Part shown: positions 1-7,200 of the stretch, piece by piece
Layout: every line of letters begins with the position of its first letter
Position numbering within the stretch: the first letter of the stretch is position 1
Assembly (NCBI GenBank): GCA_964518875.1
Contig: CAZFHI010000032.1
Location: 1 to 9,750, forward strand
Direction: 5' to 3'
Length of the DNA stretch: 9,750 nucleotides
Origin: DTU024 sp964518875
Lineage (GTDB): Bacteria > Bacillota > Clostridia > Christensenellales > Aristaeellaceae
Position numbers and translations under genes: made by a program
The notes under the pieces: model-generated
What the model was told of the DNA's origin: nothing
Database searches by the model: none
The model's input: only the letters and a program-made list of their open reading frames with translations

Positions 1-46
1 TACAGACCGTCGTTTTATCTTTAACTCGGTCTCACATCATTGACAA
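1..46 (-). other. Edge segment related to 9704-9750, inverted
   Basis: Read on the minus strand from 46 to 1, this segment aligns with 9704-9750: over the first 22 columns about 18 match with one gap, including the exact ten-base GATGTGAGAC, and weaker A-rich similarity continues. Both copies point out of the window. No coding frame is visible on either strand here. It may be one of a family of leader elements or dispersed repeats; only one pair is seen, so chance cannot be excluded. Confidence 0.3.
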
Positions 47-56
47 ATGTACATTT
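45..56. repeat. Perfect 12-bp palindrome, possible operator
   Basis: The sequence AAATGTACATTT is a perfect palindrome. It abuts a consensus-like TTGACA (40-45), which has no convincing -10 box 16-18 nt downstream. It lies about 27 bp upstream of the better promoter at 83-111, so it could be a protein-binding site. The T run that follows gives it a weak hairpin-plus-T look as well. The function is inferred only from symmetry and position. Confidence 0.35.
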
Positions 57-63
57 TTTATTT

Positions 64-83
64 ATCTAAATATTTTTTTAGAT
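64..83. repeat. Inverted repeat touching the -35 box
   Basis: The arms ATCTAAA (64-70) and TTTAGAT (77-83) are perfect 7-bp inverted repeats around a 6-nt TATTTT centre. The right arm ends on the first base of the proposed -35 hexamer (83-88), a usual position for a repressor or activator site. It is AT-rich, so chance symmetry is possible. Confidence 0.35.
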
Positions 84-111
84 TGTAAAGTGTTGTAAAA
101 TCTGGTATTAT
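83..111 (+). promoter_or_regulatory. Sigma-70-type promoter for the small ORF and mgtC region
   Basis: A -35 box TTGTAA (83-88) is separated by 17 nt from a -10 box TATTAT (106-111). TG at 103-104 gives an extended -10. Transcription would start near 118, just ahead of the AAGGAG site at 127-132. No terminator was seen between here and the MgtC-family gene, so the transcript could run through 1110. Confidence 0.6.
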
Positions 112-139
112 ATTCGAACTTAATTTAAGGAGAATTATT

Positions 140-223
140 TTGACGGTAACTGGACAGACTTTTGATTTCGGATATTTCGATCTGCCGCTTGGAGAGCGCG
201 CTTTGACGTTTCACGCGAAGTAA
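140..223 (+). CDS. Possible 27-aa small ORF (leader peptide or gene remnant)
   Basis: A TTG start at 140 follows an AAGGAG ribosome binding site (127-132) with a 7-nt gap, and a well-formed promoter lies just upstream. The predicted 27-residue peptide is soluble-looking, begins MTVTGQTFDF and has no recognisable domain. A frame shifted by -1 stays open from 166 to the TAA at 286-288, with no stop across the junction, and reads plausibly (for example EVILFDKKTG from 217). One missing or extra base near 217 would join the two into a roughly 48-residue protein. It may therefore be a genuine short peptide, an mgtC leader peptide, or the frameshifted remnant of a small gene. I do not recognise the family. 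Confidence 0.35.
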   Translation: MTVTGQTFDFGYFDLPLGERALTFHAK

Positions 224-244
224 TACTGTTTGACAAAAAAACGG

Positions 245-336
245 GCCTCAGCGTTCTGCGAGGCGCGCTAAGATACGCTGAAAATTAAGCCGCGCTTTAA
301 AAAACGGAAACAGCTTTAATATAAACGGCGCGCGGC
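245..336 (+). promoter_or_regulatory. Structured GC-rich leader segment upstream of mgtC
   Basis: The gap between the small ORF and mgtC (224-402) holds several inverted repeats. TCAGCGT (248-254) pairs with ACGCTGA (275-281). Alternatively GCCTC (245-249) pairs with GAGGC (260-264), and these two options exclude each other. A third stem, GCCGCGC (289-295) with GCGCGGC (330-336), encloses an AT-rich loop. Other magnesium-related genes use leader RNAs, but I see no recognisable M-box or other riboswitch signature here and no T-run terminator. Regulatory use is inferred from structure only. Confidence 0.3.
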
Positions 337-373
337 ATAATTAATTCGCCGTGGTTAATTTAATATTCTTATA

Positions 374-379
374 TATAAT
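374..379 (+). promoter_or_regulatory. Consensus -10 box close to mgtC
   Basis: TATAAT at 374-379 lies in an AT-rich tract 24 nt before the proposed mgtC start. No good -35 hexamer is present at 16-18 nt; TGGTTA (352-357) at 16 nt is the best and is weak. It could be a secondary promoter for mgtC alone, giving a very short leader, or a chance match in AT-rich DNA. Confidence 0.25.
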
Positions 380-402
380 ATTACAGTAAAGGAGAAATTA
401 AA

Positions 403-1110
403 CTGCAGTTAGTCATAAATGGTTTTGCTGAAAATCTCAGCGTCTGGGACGTAATAATACGCTTGACAGTAGCGCTTATAGTGGGCTCCGCGGTAGGTAT
501 GGACAGGGAAACGCACCAGCGTCCGGCAGGGCTAAGAACCCATGTGCTCGTGTGCATAGGCGCCGCGGTTGTAGCTATGATAGAGCGCCAGTCTATTGCG
601 GACGTGTACAAGCTGGATACTGAAAGCATAAATGTGTCCGTGGGCAGGCTTACAGCGGGCGTTATAACGGGCATAGGTTTTTTGGGAGCAGGCACCATAC
701 TTTCAGACGAAAGGCGAGTAATAGGGCTTACCACGGCGGCGTCGCTTTGGTGCACGGGCTGTCTGGGGCTTGCGATAGGCGCGGGATATTTGTTTATAAC
801 AGCCATGGGCTGCTTCGTAATACTGCTTGTGCTTAAGGGAATGCAAAAGCTTTTAGACCTGCCCGACAAAAAGCTCCTGAAGGTACAGTTGGCTGAAGAA
901 GAATATTGCAGCGATATGCTCGAGCAGTTTTTTGACGAGCAAGATATAAAAATTCTCGACGCCAAATTAAAAACCAACCGCGAAGGGGCGGAGCATATGA
1001 TCACGCTGGAGTACCAGCTTTCAGTGCCGCGCAAGGCGAACCTTGAAGAATATATAGACAAGCTTACAAGCGAACGCAAAATACGAAAGGCGAGCATAAG
1101 GAAGTTTTAA
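403..1110 (+). CDS. MgtC/SapB family inner-membrane protein
   Basis: Predicted protein of 235 aa. The N-terminal half is the MgtC/SapB membrane domain: hydrophobic helices with family motifs GMDRE (32-36), AGLRTH (42-47), GIGFLGAG (90-97) and GLTTAASLW (108-116). The C-terminal part (about 156-235) is a soluble ACT-like domain, giving the long form of the family. Salmonella MgtC supports growth at low Mg2+ and inhibits the F1Fo ATP synthase; for most homologues, probably including this one, the exact role is unknown. The start is set at CTG (403) because AAAGGAG (388-394) lies 8 nt upstream and the residues it adds, including NLSVWDVIIR, belong to the first helix. The first usual start codon, TTG at 463, would cut off part of that helix and has no good ribosome binding site. 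The family assignment is firm and the start is an inference. Confidence 0.9.
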   Translation: MQLVINGFAENLSVWDVIIRLTVALIVGSAVGMDRETHQRPAGLRTHVLVCIGAAVVAMIERQSIADVYKLDTESINVSVGRLTAGVITGIGFLGAGTILSDERRVIGLTTAASLWCTGCLGLAIGAGYLFITAMGCFVILLVLKGMQKLLDLPDKKLLKVQLAEEEYCSDMLEQFFDEQDIKILDAKLKTNREGAEHMITLEYQLSVPRKANLEEYIDKLTSERKIRKASIRKF

Positions 1111-1123
1111 AACTATAAAAATC

Positions 1124-1208
1124 GCCCGCGGGTCGCTGTGCGCCCTGCCTGTCATATAGCTTCGCTTAGCTTGTTGCATCTGCAACATACTTTGCCTTAG
1201 CTGCGGGC
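1124..1208 (+). ncRNA. Structured leader RNA candidate upstream of the ABC importer
   Basis: The 126-nt gap before the importer can fold into a closed multi-stem structure. P1 pairs GCCCGC (1124-1129) with GCGGGC (1203-1208). P2 directly follows P1 and pairs GGG-T-CGC (1130-1136) with GCGCCC (1140-1145), with one bulged T. P3 is TGTTGCA (1172-1178) with TGCAACA (1181-1187). The motif CTTAGC also occurs twice. The 3' side of P1 ends 13 nt before the AAAGGAGG ribosome binding site (1222-1229). No TPP, cobalamin, SAM or FMN riboswitch signature was recognised, and no tRNA T-loop is present. It may be an unclassified cis-regulatory RNA or a coincidental set of repeats. Confidence 0.35.
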
Positions 1209-1236
1209 TATACTGTTTTAAAAAGGAGGTTTAAGA

Positions 1237-2196
1237 ATGAAAAAAATTATTTCTGTTGTTTTGCTTTTAAGCCTGCTGCTTTTTGGACAAGCGGGCGCTG
1301 AAGAAGCGATGCGCTTGGGCGGGCTTAAGGGCCCTACCACCATGGGAATGGTAAAGCTTATTGACGATAACGAATCGGGCGCCCTGAGCCAGAAATACGA
1401 TTTTACTATGGCGGTAACGGCTGACGAGCTCACGCCGAAATTTTTAAGCGGCGAAATAGACGTTATAGCGGTTCCTACCAACCTCGCGAGCGTTTTGTAC
1501 AATAAAACGCAGGGAAACGCCAGGCTTCTTGCCATAATTGCCACAGGCGTGCTGTACGTAGTGCAAAAGGGCGGCGAAGAAGTAAAAGACCTTAAGGATC
1601 TTAAGGGCAAAACCCTTTACGCTACGGGCAAGGGCGCGACGCCTGAAATGGCGCTCAGCTTCCTGCTTGAAAAGGAAGGCATGAAGCTTAACGAGGACGT
1701 AAATGTCGTCTGGCTTTCAGAGCCGACTGAAGCAATATCCAAGTTTTCCATGGAAGACGAAGCGCTGGCGCTACTGCCGCAGCCCTTTGTAAGCGTCGCT
1801 AAGAGCAAGGTGGAAAACCTTAAAACTGTTATAAGCCTGGATGAAGAATGGAAACGTTTGGGCGAAGGAAGCATGCTTACAACGGCCTGCGTAGTCGCAA
1901 GGAAGGACTACGCTGAACAGAACCCTCAAAAAATAGAGAGCTTCCTTAACGATTTAAAATCGAGCGTCGACTATGTAAACGGCAATTTAGACGAAGGCGC
2001 CGCGCTTGTTGAAAAGTACGGCATAGTAAATTCGCCCATAGCTAAAAAGGCGATACCTTTCTGCAACTTGACCGCCGTTACAAAAAACGATATGAAAAAG
2101 GCTGCGGAAGGCTACCTTGAAGCCCTGTTTAACCAAAACCCGAAAAGCGTAGGCGGCAAAATGCCCGAAGCGGATTTTTACTACGGCGCTGAATAA
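1237..2196 (+). CDS. ABC transporter substrate-binding protein, NitT/TauT/ThiY-like
   Basis: Extracytoplasmic solute-binding subunit of 319 aa, of the NMT1/SsuA/ThiY-type periplasmic-binding fold. Residues 1-21 form a signal peptide: lysines at 2-3, a hydrophobic core and AGA before the likely cleavage site at 21/22. No lipobox cysteine is present, which would be unusual for a monoderm, where such proteins are normally lipid-anchored. The mature start MRLGGLKGPTTMGMVKL is followed by typical binding-protein segments such as LSGEIDVIAVPTN and DLKGKTLYATGKGA. The ATG is fixed by AAAGGAGG (1222-1229), 7 nt upstream. It is the first gene of a three-gene operon with permease and ATPase. The family handles nitrate, sulfonates, taurine, thiamine precursors and related small molecules; which of these applies here cannot be told. 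Confidence 0.85.
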   Translation: MKKIISVVLLLSLLLFGQAGAEEAMRLGGLKGPTTMGMVKLIDDNESGALSQKYDFTMAVTADELTPKFLSGEIDVIAVPTNLASVLYNKTQGNARLLAIIATGVLYVVQKGGEEVKDLKDLKGKTLYATGKGATPEMALSFLLEKEGMKLNEDVNVVWLSEPTEAISKFSMEDEALALLPQPFVSVAKSKVENLKTVISLDEEWKRLGEGSMLTTACVVARKDYAEQNPQKIESFLNDLKSSVDYVNGNLDEGAALVEKYGIVNSPIAKKAIPFCNLTAVTKNDMKKAAEGYLEALFNQNPKSVGGKMPEADFYYGAE

Positions 2197-2999
2197 TGAG
2201 CGCGAAGCCTGAGCAAAGCGCCGAAAACGCCGGCAAAGCGCTTAGCGCGAAAAGCAAGTTTAGCAAAAACGCGCAAAACATACTTTCTGTAACAGCGGCG
2301 CTTGCCCTGTGGCAGGCGGCGGCTATGCTTTTAAACAAGCCCTTGCTTTTCGCTTCCCCGCTGGAAGTGATAAGCAGGCTTTTTACTATATATAAGGAGC
2401 CGGCCTTTTTTAAGAGCGTACTCTTTAGCATTTTTAACATAGTTTCAGGCTTTGCGTCAGGCGTCGTCTTAGCTTTAATTTTGGGAGCCGTTTCAGGCAA
2501 ACACCCTTTTTTTGAAGTAATGCTAAGGCCCTACGTTACGGCTATTAAAACGGTGCCGATAGCGTCGTTCATTATACTTGCCCTTTTGTGGATAAGCCCC
2601 GACAGGCTTTCCGTATGCATATCCTTTTTGATAGTATTTCCGGTGTTTTACCAAAACACCCTTCAGGGCATAAGGAGCGTGGACAAGCGGCTCGCGCAGA
2701 TGGCGCGGGTGTTCAAAGTGCCCAAAGGCAGACGCGTAAGGATGCTGTACATGCCTCAAATAAGGCCGTACATATTAAGCGCCGCTTCAAGCGCTTCAGG
2801 CATGGCGTGGAAGGCGGGCACCGCGGCGGAGCTTATAGGCAGGCCGGATTATTCTCTGGGCGCTATGCTGTACGAAGCGAAGATATACATAAACACGGCG
2901 GATTTGTTTTGCTATACCATAATAATAATACTTTTAAGCCGCCTGCTTGAAAAGTCCTCCGTGTACCTGCTTAACAGGCTTATGGGCGGAAGAGCATAA
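2196..2999 (+). CDS. ABC transporter permease, SsuC/TauC/ThiX-like
   Basis: Membrane subunit of the importer, 267 aa, of the binding-protein-dependent permease superfamily. About six hydrophobic segments are visible, near residues 28-46, 75-100, 118-134, 137-153, 190-210 and 236-252. The cytoplasmic coupling loop (EAA-type) lies around 165-190 and includes AQMARVFKVPKGRR, which would dock onto the ATPase. A hydrophilic N-terminal tail of about 25 residues precedes the first helix. The ATG at 2196 shares its A with the stop codon of the binding protein (TAATG), so the two are probably translationally coupled. The ATPase gene follows after 16 nt. Length and topology are normal for the family. 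Confidence 0.85.
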   Translation: MSAKPEQSAENAGKALSAKSKFSKNAQNILSVTAALALWQAAAMLLNKPLLFASPLEVISRLFTIYKEPAFFKSVLFSIFNIVSGFASGVVLALILGAVSGKHPFFEVMLRPYVTAIKTVPIASFIILALLWISPDRLSVCISFLIVFPVFYQNTLQGIRSVDKRLAQMARVFKVPKGRRVRMLYMPQIRPYILSAASSASGMAWKAGTAAELIGRPDYSLGAMLYEAKIYINTADLFCYTIIIILLSRLLEKSSVYLLNRLMGGRA

Positions 3000-3015
3000 A
3001 ATTACAGGAGAAAAA

Positions 3016-3579
3016 GTGGAGCTTATATCCATATACAAGGCGTTTGGAAATAAAAAGGTGCTGGAAAACCTTTCGCTTTCCATAAAAGAGGGCGAGACAG
3101 TGTGCCTTATGGGGGAAAGCGGCGCCGGCAAGACGACGCTGCTTAATATAATTTTAGGTTTAATAAAACCTGATTCAGGCGAAATTATCGATCCCTTTAA
3201 AAGAGTGAGCTGCGTTTTTCAGGAGGACAGGCTGCTTGACGGCTTCTCCGTTATAGAAAACCTGCGATTTGTTTTAGGAAAGACAAAAACAGAAGAACAG
3301 TTAGAGGAAGAATGTTTTAAGCTCAACTTAAATCCGCAGGATATAAACCAGGACGTCGCGACGCTTTCAGGAGGGCAAAGGCGGCGCGCGGCAATACTCA
3401 GGGCCGCGCTCTACCCGCACGATCTGCTTTTGCTTGACGAAGCCTTTAAGGGCATAGACGAAAAAAACAGGAACACGGCGATAGAATACGTAAAAAGCAA
3501 GTCTGAAACTACGCTTGTCGTTACCCACGATATAGACGTATGCCGTCTTTTTAACGGGCGCTCCGTTACGCTGCCTTAG
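3016..3579 (+). CDS. ABC transporter ATP-binding protein (short form)
   Basis: Predicted ATPase of 187 aa that would power the upstream permease. All main nucleotide-binding motifs are present: Walker A GESGAGKT (33-40), Q-loop Q69, signature LSGGQ (117-121), Walker B LLLLDE (137-142) and the H-loop histidine 171. The D-loop reads KGID where SALD is usual. At 187 residues it is shorter than the 230-260 typical for SsuB/TauB-type subunits and ends right after the H-loop strand, so the C-terminal helical part is missing. The start is GTG at 3016, preceded by AGGAG (3006-3010) with a 5-nt gap. A longer in-frame reading from 2947 overlaps the permease and is not supported. Third gene of the importer operon. 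Confidence 0.85.
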   Translation: MELISIYKAFGNKKVLENLSLSIKEGETVCLMGESGAGKTTLLNIILGLIKPDSGEIIDPFKRVSCVFQEDRLLDGFSVIENLRFVLGKTKTEEQLEEECFKLNLNPQDINQDVATLSGGQRRRAAILRAALYPHDLLLLDEAFKGIDEKNRNTAIEYVKSKSETTLVVTHDIDVCRLFNGRSVTLP

Positions 3580-3658
3580 AGGCGGAAATAAAGCTGAAGC
3601 TTTAAATGATTTTCATACGCAAAATGCTTTGGCGATTGTTAAAATGACCGAAGCTTTT

Positions 3659-3686
3659 TTGCCGCGCGTATATAAAATGTTATAAT
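3659..3686 (+). promoter_or_regulatory. Distal promoter candidate for pncB
   Basis: A perfect TATAAT (3681-3686) is preceded by TG at 3678-3679, forming an extended -10. TTGCCG (3659-3664) at a 16-nt spacing is the likely -35. It would give a leader of about 190 nt before the pncB start. Confidence 0.45.
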
Positions 3687-3745
3687 ACTATATTTTATAA
3701 TAAAAATTATCTTTGAAATTTATAAAACTTTATTATTAATAAGTT

Positions 3746-3775
3746 TTGCGTACGCTTTTCCTGTGCGATTATAAT
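3746..3775 (+). promoter_or_regulatory. Proximal promoter candidate for pncB
   Basis: TTGCGT (3746-3751) and TATAAT (3770-3775) are separated by 18 nt. The inverted repeat at 3724-3747 overlaps the first two bases of the -35 box, which would allow control by a bound protein. Further TATAAT-like strings occur downstream in the AT-rich tract, so the exact site is uncertain. Confidence 0.45.
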
Positions 3776-3883
3776 ATTTTTAATATATAATATGCGTCTT
3801 GCTTTTGTACGCCTTTTTACGCCGCGCGACAGCTTGCCTTGAAAGTGTTAAAAGCTTATAATTCAAAAAAGGGGGCTTACATT

Positions 3884-5323
<1,440 letters not shown>

Positions 5324-5340
5324 ATTCAAGCGTTTAATAA

Positions 5341-5375
5341 AAAACTGCCGTATGTTTTAGTACGGCAGTTTTTGC
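5341..5375. terminator. Strong intrinsic terminator after pncB
   Basis: A perfect 12-bp stem, AAAACTGCCGTA (5341-5352) with TACGGCAGTTTT (5361-5372), has an 8-nt loop and is followed by T residues. The A run on the left side means it can also act on the minus strand, where it would stop transcripts from the HlyD-like gene that ends at 5466. It is the clearest terminator in the window. Confidence 0.92.
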
Positions 5376-5440
5376 GTTGTTTTATTATACGATTAGTTAT
5401 TTCTAGTTATATTCGCTATCTGTAGTTAAAATTTATCTTC

Positions 5441-5461
5441 AAGGCGCCGCTTAAACGCCTT
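5441..5461 (-). terminator. Weak hairpin after the HlyD-like gene
   Basis: AAGGCG (5441-5446) and CGCCTT (5456-5461) form a 6-bp stem with a 9-nt loop, directly downstream of the minus-strand stop codon (5466-5468). No uninterrupted T run follows on the minus strand, so termination here would be inefficient; the stem at 5341-5375 is the more likely end point. Confidence 0.3.
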
Positions 5462-5465
5462 AAGC

Positions 5466-7100
5466 TTACTTGTCAAACAGCCTTACGCTCATGCCTTCAA
5501 ACAGGTACCCGGCGTTTAACGGCATTACGTTTGCCTGCGTCGCGTCGCTTGACACCACAGTTACGGGTATAAGGTATTCGCCCTCGGCAAACTCCACGAC
5601 AACGCCTACTATGCCGTTCTGCGTTATAACGGCGTTTGACGGCACGGCGTAGGTTATGGTGGATTTGGACAGCTGTATGCGGCAGCTGCGCGTATAAAGA
5701 ACAGGCATAACGGAGCTGTCAACGCTGAGCCTTACAAGCAGTTTCCCGCCGGATTTCGTTACGCCCTCGATCTTTGCCGTTACTACCGTGCTTTCAAAGT
5801 TTTCTATAAGCATCTGGTAGCTGTCGCCTATAACGGGGTTCCAGTCCGTATCGTCTGCGAGCATAAGCATGCCCCAGGATTTTTGCCGCACAAGCCTGTA
5901 AATATCCGAGGAGTCCTTGTCCTTAATAAACTCCTCCGGTATTTCGCCGTCAAGCATTTTCTGCGCCTGCTCAGGGGAATAGCTTAAGTAGTTGCTTGTG
6001 TTAAGGGCGCCCTCGAGCCCGTCGGTATAGAAGCTTATTATGCCGTCGTCAGGAGCAGAATACTGCTTGGTCCATGTGTCTATGCGCTGAAGCTGCCCCG
6101 TTTCGTTGTCGTAAAGGCGGGTGAGCTTGGTATCGTCAGGATATTTTTGTTTTATGTAGTTCTGGCGCTCGCGCACGGCTTCCTGAAGGCGCTCTTCCTG
6201 GCTTATAAGGTTGCCCCTCGCGCCGTGTATAAGAGCCTGCGTTTCGGCTGCTCTCTGCATCACCATATCGTCAAGGCGCTTAAGCTGGCTGTCCGGCGAT
6301 ATTTCGTTTTCAAGCAGGAAAAGCTGCTGGTCCTTTATATTCTTCCTGTAAGATTGCAGCGTGTCGTACTCGCGCTGGTTAAAGCCCGTCGTGTATACGG
6401 TGCATACGGGAGATCCGCGGCTTATATGCGATCCCTCTTCCGCTGAATAGCGTATAGTGGATACGCCGTCTTGTATAAACACGGTTTCGTTGCGCGCGAC
6501 AAGGGCGGTTCCCGCGTACGTGGTATCCTGCCCGCTTAGCGTTACAAGCGCGGTCTGCTTGTTGTTTGAGGAAAGCAGCTGGCTTATGCCCATAACGCCA
6601 AGCACGAGCACCGGAATTATAAGCGCTATGTAAAGCCAGATCATAGTATTGCGCTTTTTGGGCGGAGCCTTGTAGGGTATGCGGTCGGGGGCGGAAGATG
6701 CTGAATCGTCGTTTCCGTACATGCGTCTTGCGTCTTCGCCAAAGCCGGGCGCGTTCATGCTGGGCTGATCGTTTGAATATACGGGCGTCTGTATGCCGCC
6801 CCGGTACGGGGGCGGCGCCGCGGAAGCGTTGCGCGCCTGCTTTTCAGAGCCTGCGACGGGCTTGAAATACGCGTCGCTTTCATCAAAAAAGCCGTTGTCC
6901 GCCGGCTCTTCGCCGCTTTGGCCGTCGTAATTATATGTTCCGTTAAAGTTGCCGCTGTAATTATCGTTATAGAAATTTTCGCCGCCGTCCTGCGGATTAT
7001 GCGCGCCAAAATAAGAGGGTTCAAAATAGCCCTCCCGCTGACCATTAGGGTCGTTACCGCCTGTGAAGCCGTTGCGCTTCCCCTTACCGTGCCTGAACAT
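5466..7100 (-). CDS. HlyD-like single-pass membrane protein with long cytoplasmic tail
   Basis: Predicted 544 aa. Residues 1-150 are hydrophilic and low-complexity, rich in Gly, Asn, Tyr and Pro, ending in KKR. A single membrane helix spans about 152-174, with the basic residues placing the tail in the cytoplasm and the rest outside. Then come a half-lipoyl region (about 186-235), a probable helical hairpin (about 240-320), the second half-lipoyl segment APDDGIISFYTDG (349-361) and a C-terminal beta-barrel with VPSNAVI (486-492). This is the layout of HlyD/membrane-fusion adaptors. No exporter gene lies nearby, so its partner is unknown; a cell-envelope role is equally possible. The open frame extends upstream to 7340, but that part overlaps the divergent gene. 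ATG at 7106 or 7100 is the likely start, and neither has a ribosome binding site. Confidence 0.85.
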   Translation of the reverse strand: MFRHGKGKRNGFTGGNDPNGQREGYFEPSYFGAHNPQDGGENFYNDNYSGNFNGTYNYDGQSGEEPADNGFFDESDAYFKPVAGSEKQARNASAAPPPYRGGIQTPVYSNDQPSMNAPGFGEDARRMYGNDDSASSAPDRIPYKAPPKKRNTMIWLYIALIIPVLVLGVMGISQLLSSNNKQTALVTLSGQDTTYAGTALVARNETVFIQDGVSTIRYSAEEGSHISRGSPVCTVYTTGFNQREYDTLQSYRKNIKDQQLFLLENEISPDSQLKRLDDMVMQRAAETQALIHGARGNLISQEERLQEAVRERQNYIKQKYPDDTKLTRLYDNETGQLQRIDTWTKQYSAPDDGIISFYTDGLEGALNTSNYLSYSPEQAQKMLDGEIPEEFIKDKDSSDIYRLVRQKSWGMLMLADDTDWNPVIGDSYQMLIENFESTVVTAKIEGVTKSGGKLLVRLSVDSSVMPVLYTRSCRIQLSKSTITYAVPSNAVITQNGIVGVVVEFAEGEYLIPVTVVSSDATQANVMPLNAGYLFEGMSVRLFDK

Positions 7101-7106
7101 AGGCAT

Positions 7107-7135
7107 AGAATACAACGAAACTAAAAAAATGTAAA
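7107..7135 (-). promoter_or_regulatory. Promoter of the HlyD-like gene, probably leaderless
   Basis: On the minus strand TTTACA (7135-7130) is separated by 17 nt from TATTCT (7112-7107). The expected transcription start, 7 nt past the -10 box, falls on 7100, the A of the second ATG. No Shine-Dalgarno sequence precedes either ATG, which agrees with a leaderless mRNA. Confidence 0.5.
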
Positions 7136-7144
7136 GATTACAGC

Positions 7145-7173
7145 TTGCTTTGCTTATATATTGCTGATAACAT
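7145..7173 (+). promoter_or_regulatory. Promoter candidate for the metallopeptidase-pncA pair
   Basis: TTGCTT (7145-7150) is separated by 17 nt from TAACAT (7168-7173). Transcription would begin near 7180, just before the AAGGGGG site (7187-7193). TATATT at 7157-7162 is an alternative -10 without a good -35. It lies back to back with the HlyD-like promoter. Confidence 0.35.
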
Positions 7174-7200
7174 AGCTTATAAAGACAAGGGGGTCGTACG

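Larger units (their letters stand above)
3580..3883. other. AT-rich gap between the importer and pncB
   Basis: I see no gene on either strand. Just after the ATPase a small hairpin, TAAAGC (3589-3594) with GCTTTA (3599-3604) around a TGAA loop, lacks a T run and is at best a weak terminator. An inverted repeat AAAACTT (3724-3730) with AAGTTTT (3741-3747) overlaps the start of a -35 candidate and may be an operator. Two promoter candidates are listed separately. No NiaR or NrtR binding motif could be recognised by eye. Confidence 0.5.

Noticed and set aside
40..72. Second plus-strand promoter built on TTGACA at 40-45
   Set aside because: No acceptable -10 box at 16-18 nt; the best match there has only three of six bases.
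381..1097. Long minus-strand open frame (238 codons) antisense to mgtC
   Set aside because: It is serine-rich, matches no family and mirrors a well-recognised MgtC protein on the other strand.
1124..1208. tRNA gene suggested by a 6-bp closing stem enclosing about 85 nt
   Set aside because: There is no T-loop GTTC-type sequence, no D-loop and no plausible anticodon arm.
1111..1236. TPP riboswitch ahead of a ThiXYZ-like importer
   Set aside because: The conserved CTGAGA and ACCTG elements are absent.
1218..1874. Minus-strand open frames opposite the binding protein
   Set aside because: Low-complexity serine-rich shadows with no ribosome binding sites, opposite a clear gene.
2588..2950. Alternative plus-strand frame within the permease gene
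   Set aside because: The product is basic and non-membrane, with no family match; the overlapping permease is supported by its motifs and operon position.
5394..5410. Direct repeat TAGTTAT twice, 3 nt apart
   Set aside because: Short and in AT-rich intergenic sequence with no associated promoter; probably chance.
6147..7124. Plus-strand frames at 6147-6446 and 6918-7124 and minus frame 6755-7045
   Set aside because: All are shadows of the HlyD-like gene without ribosome binding sites or recognisable domains.
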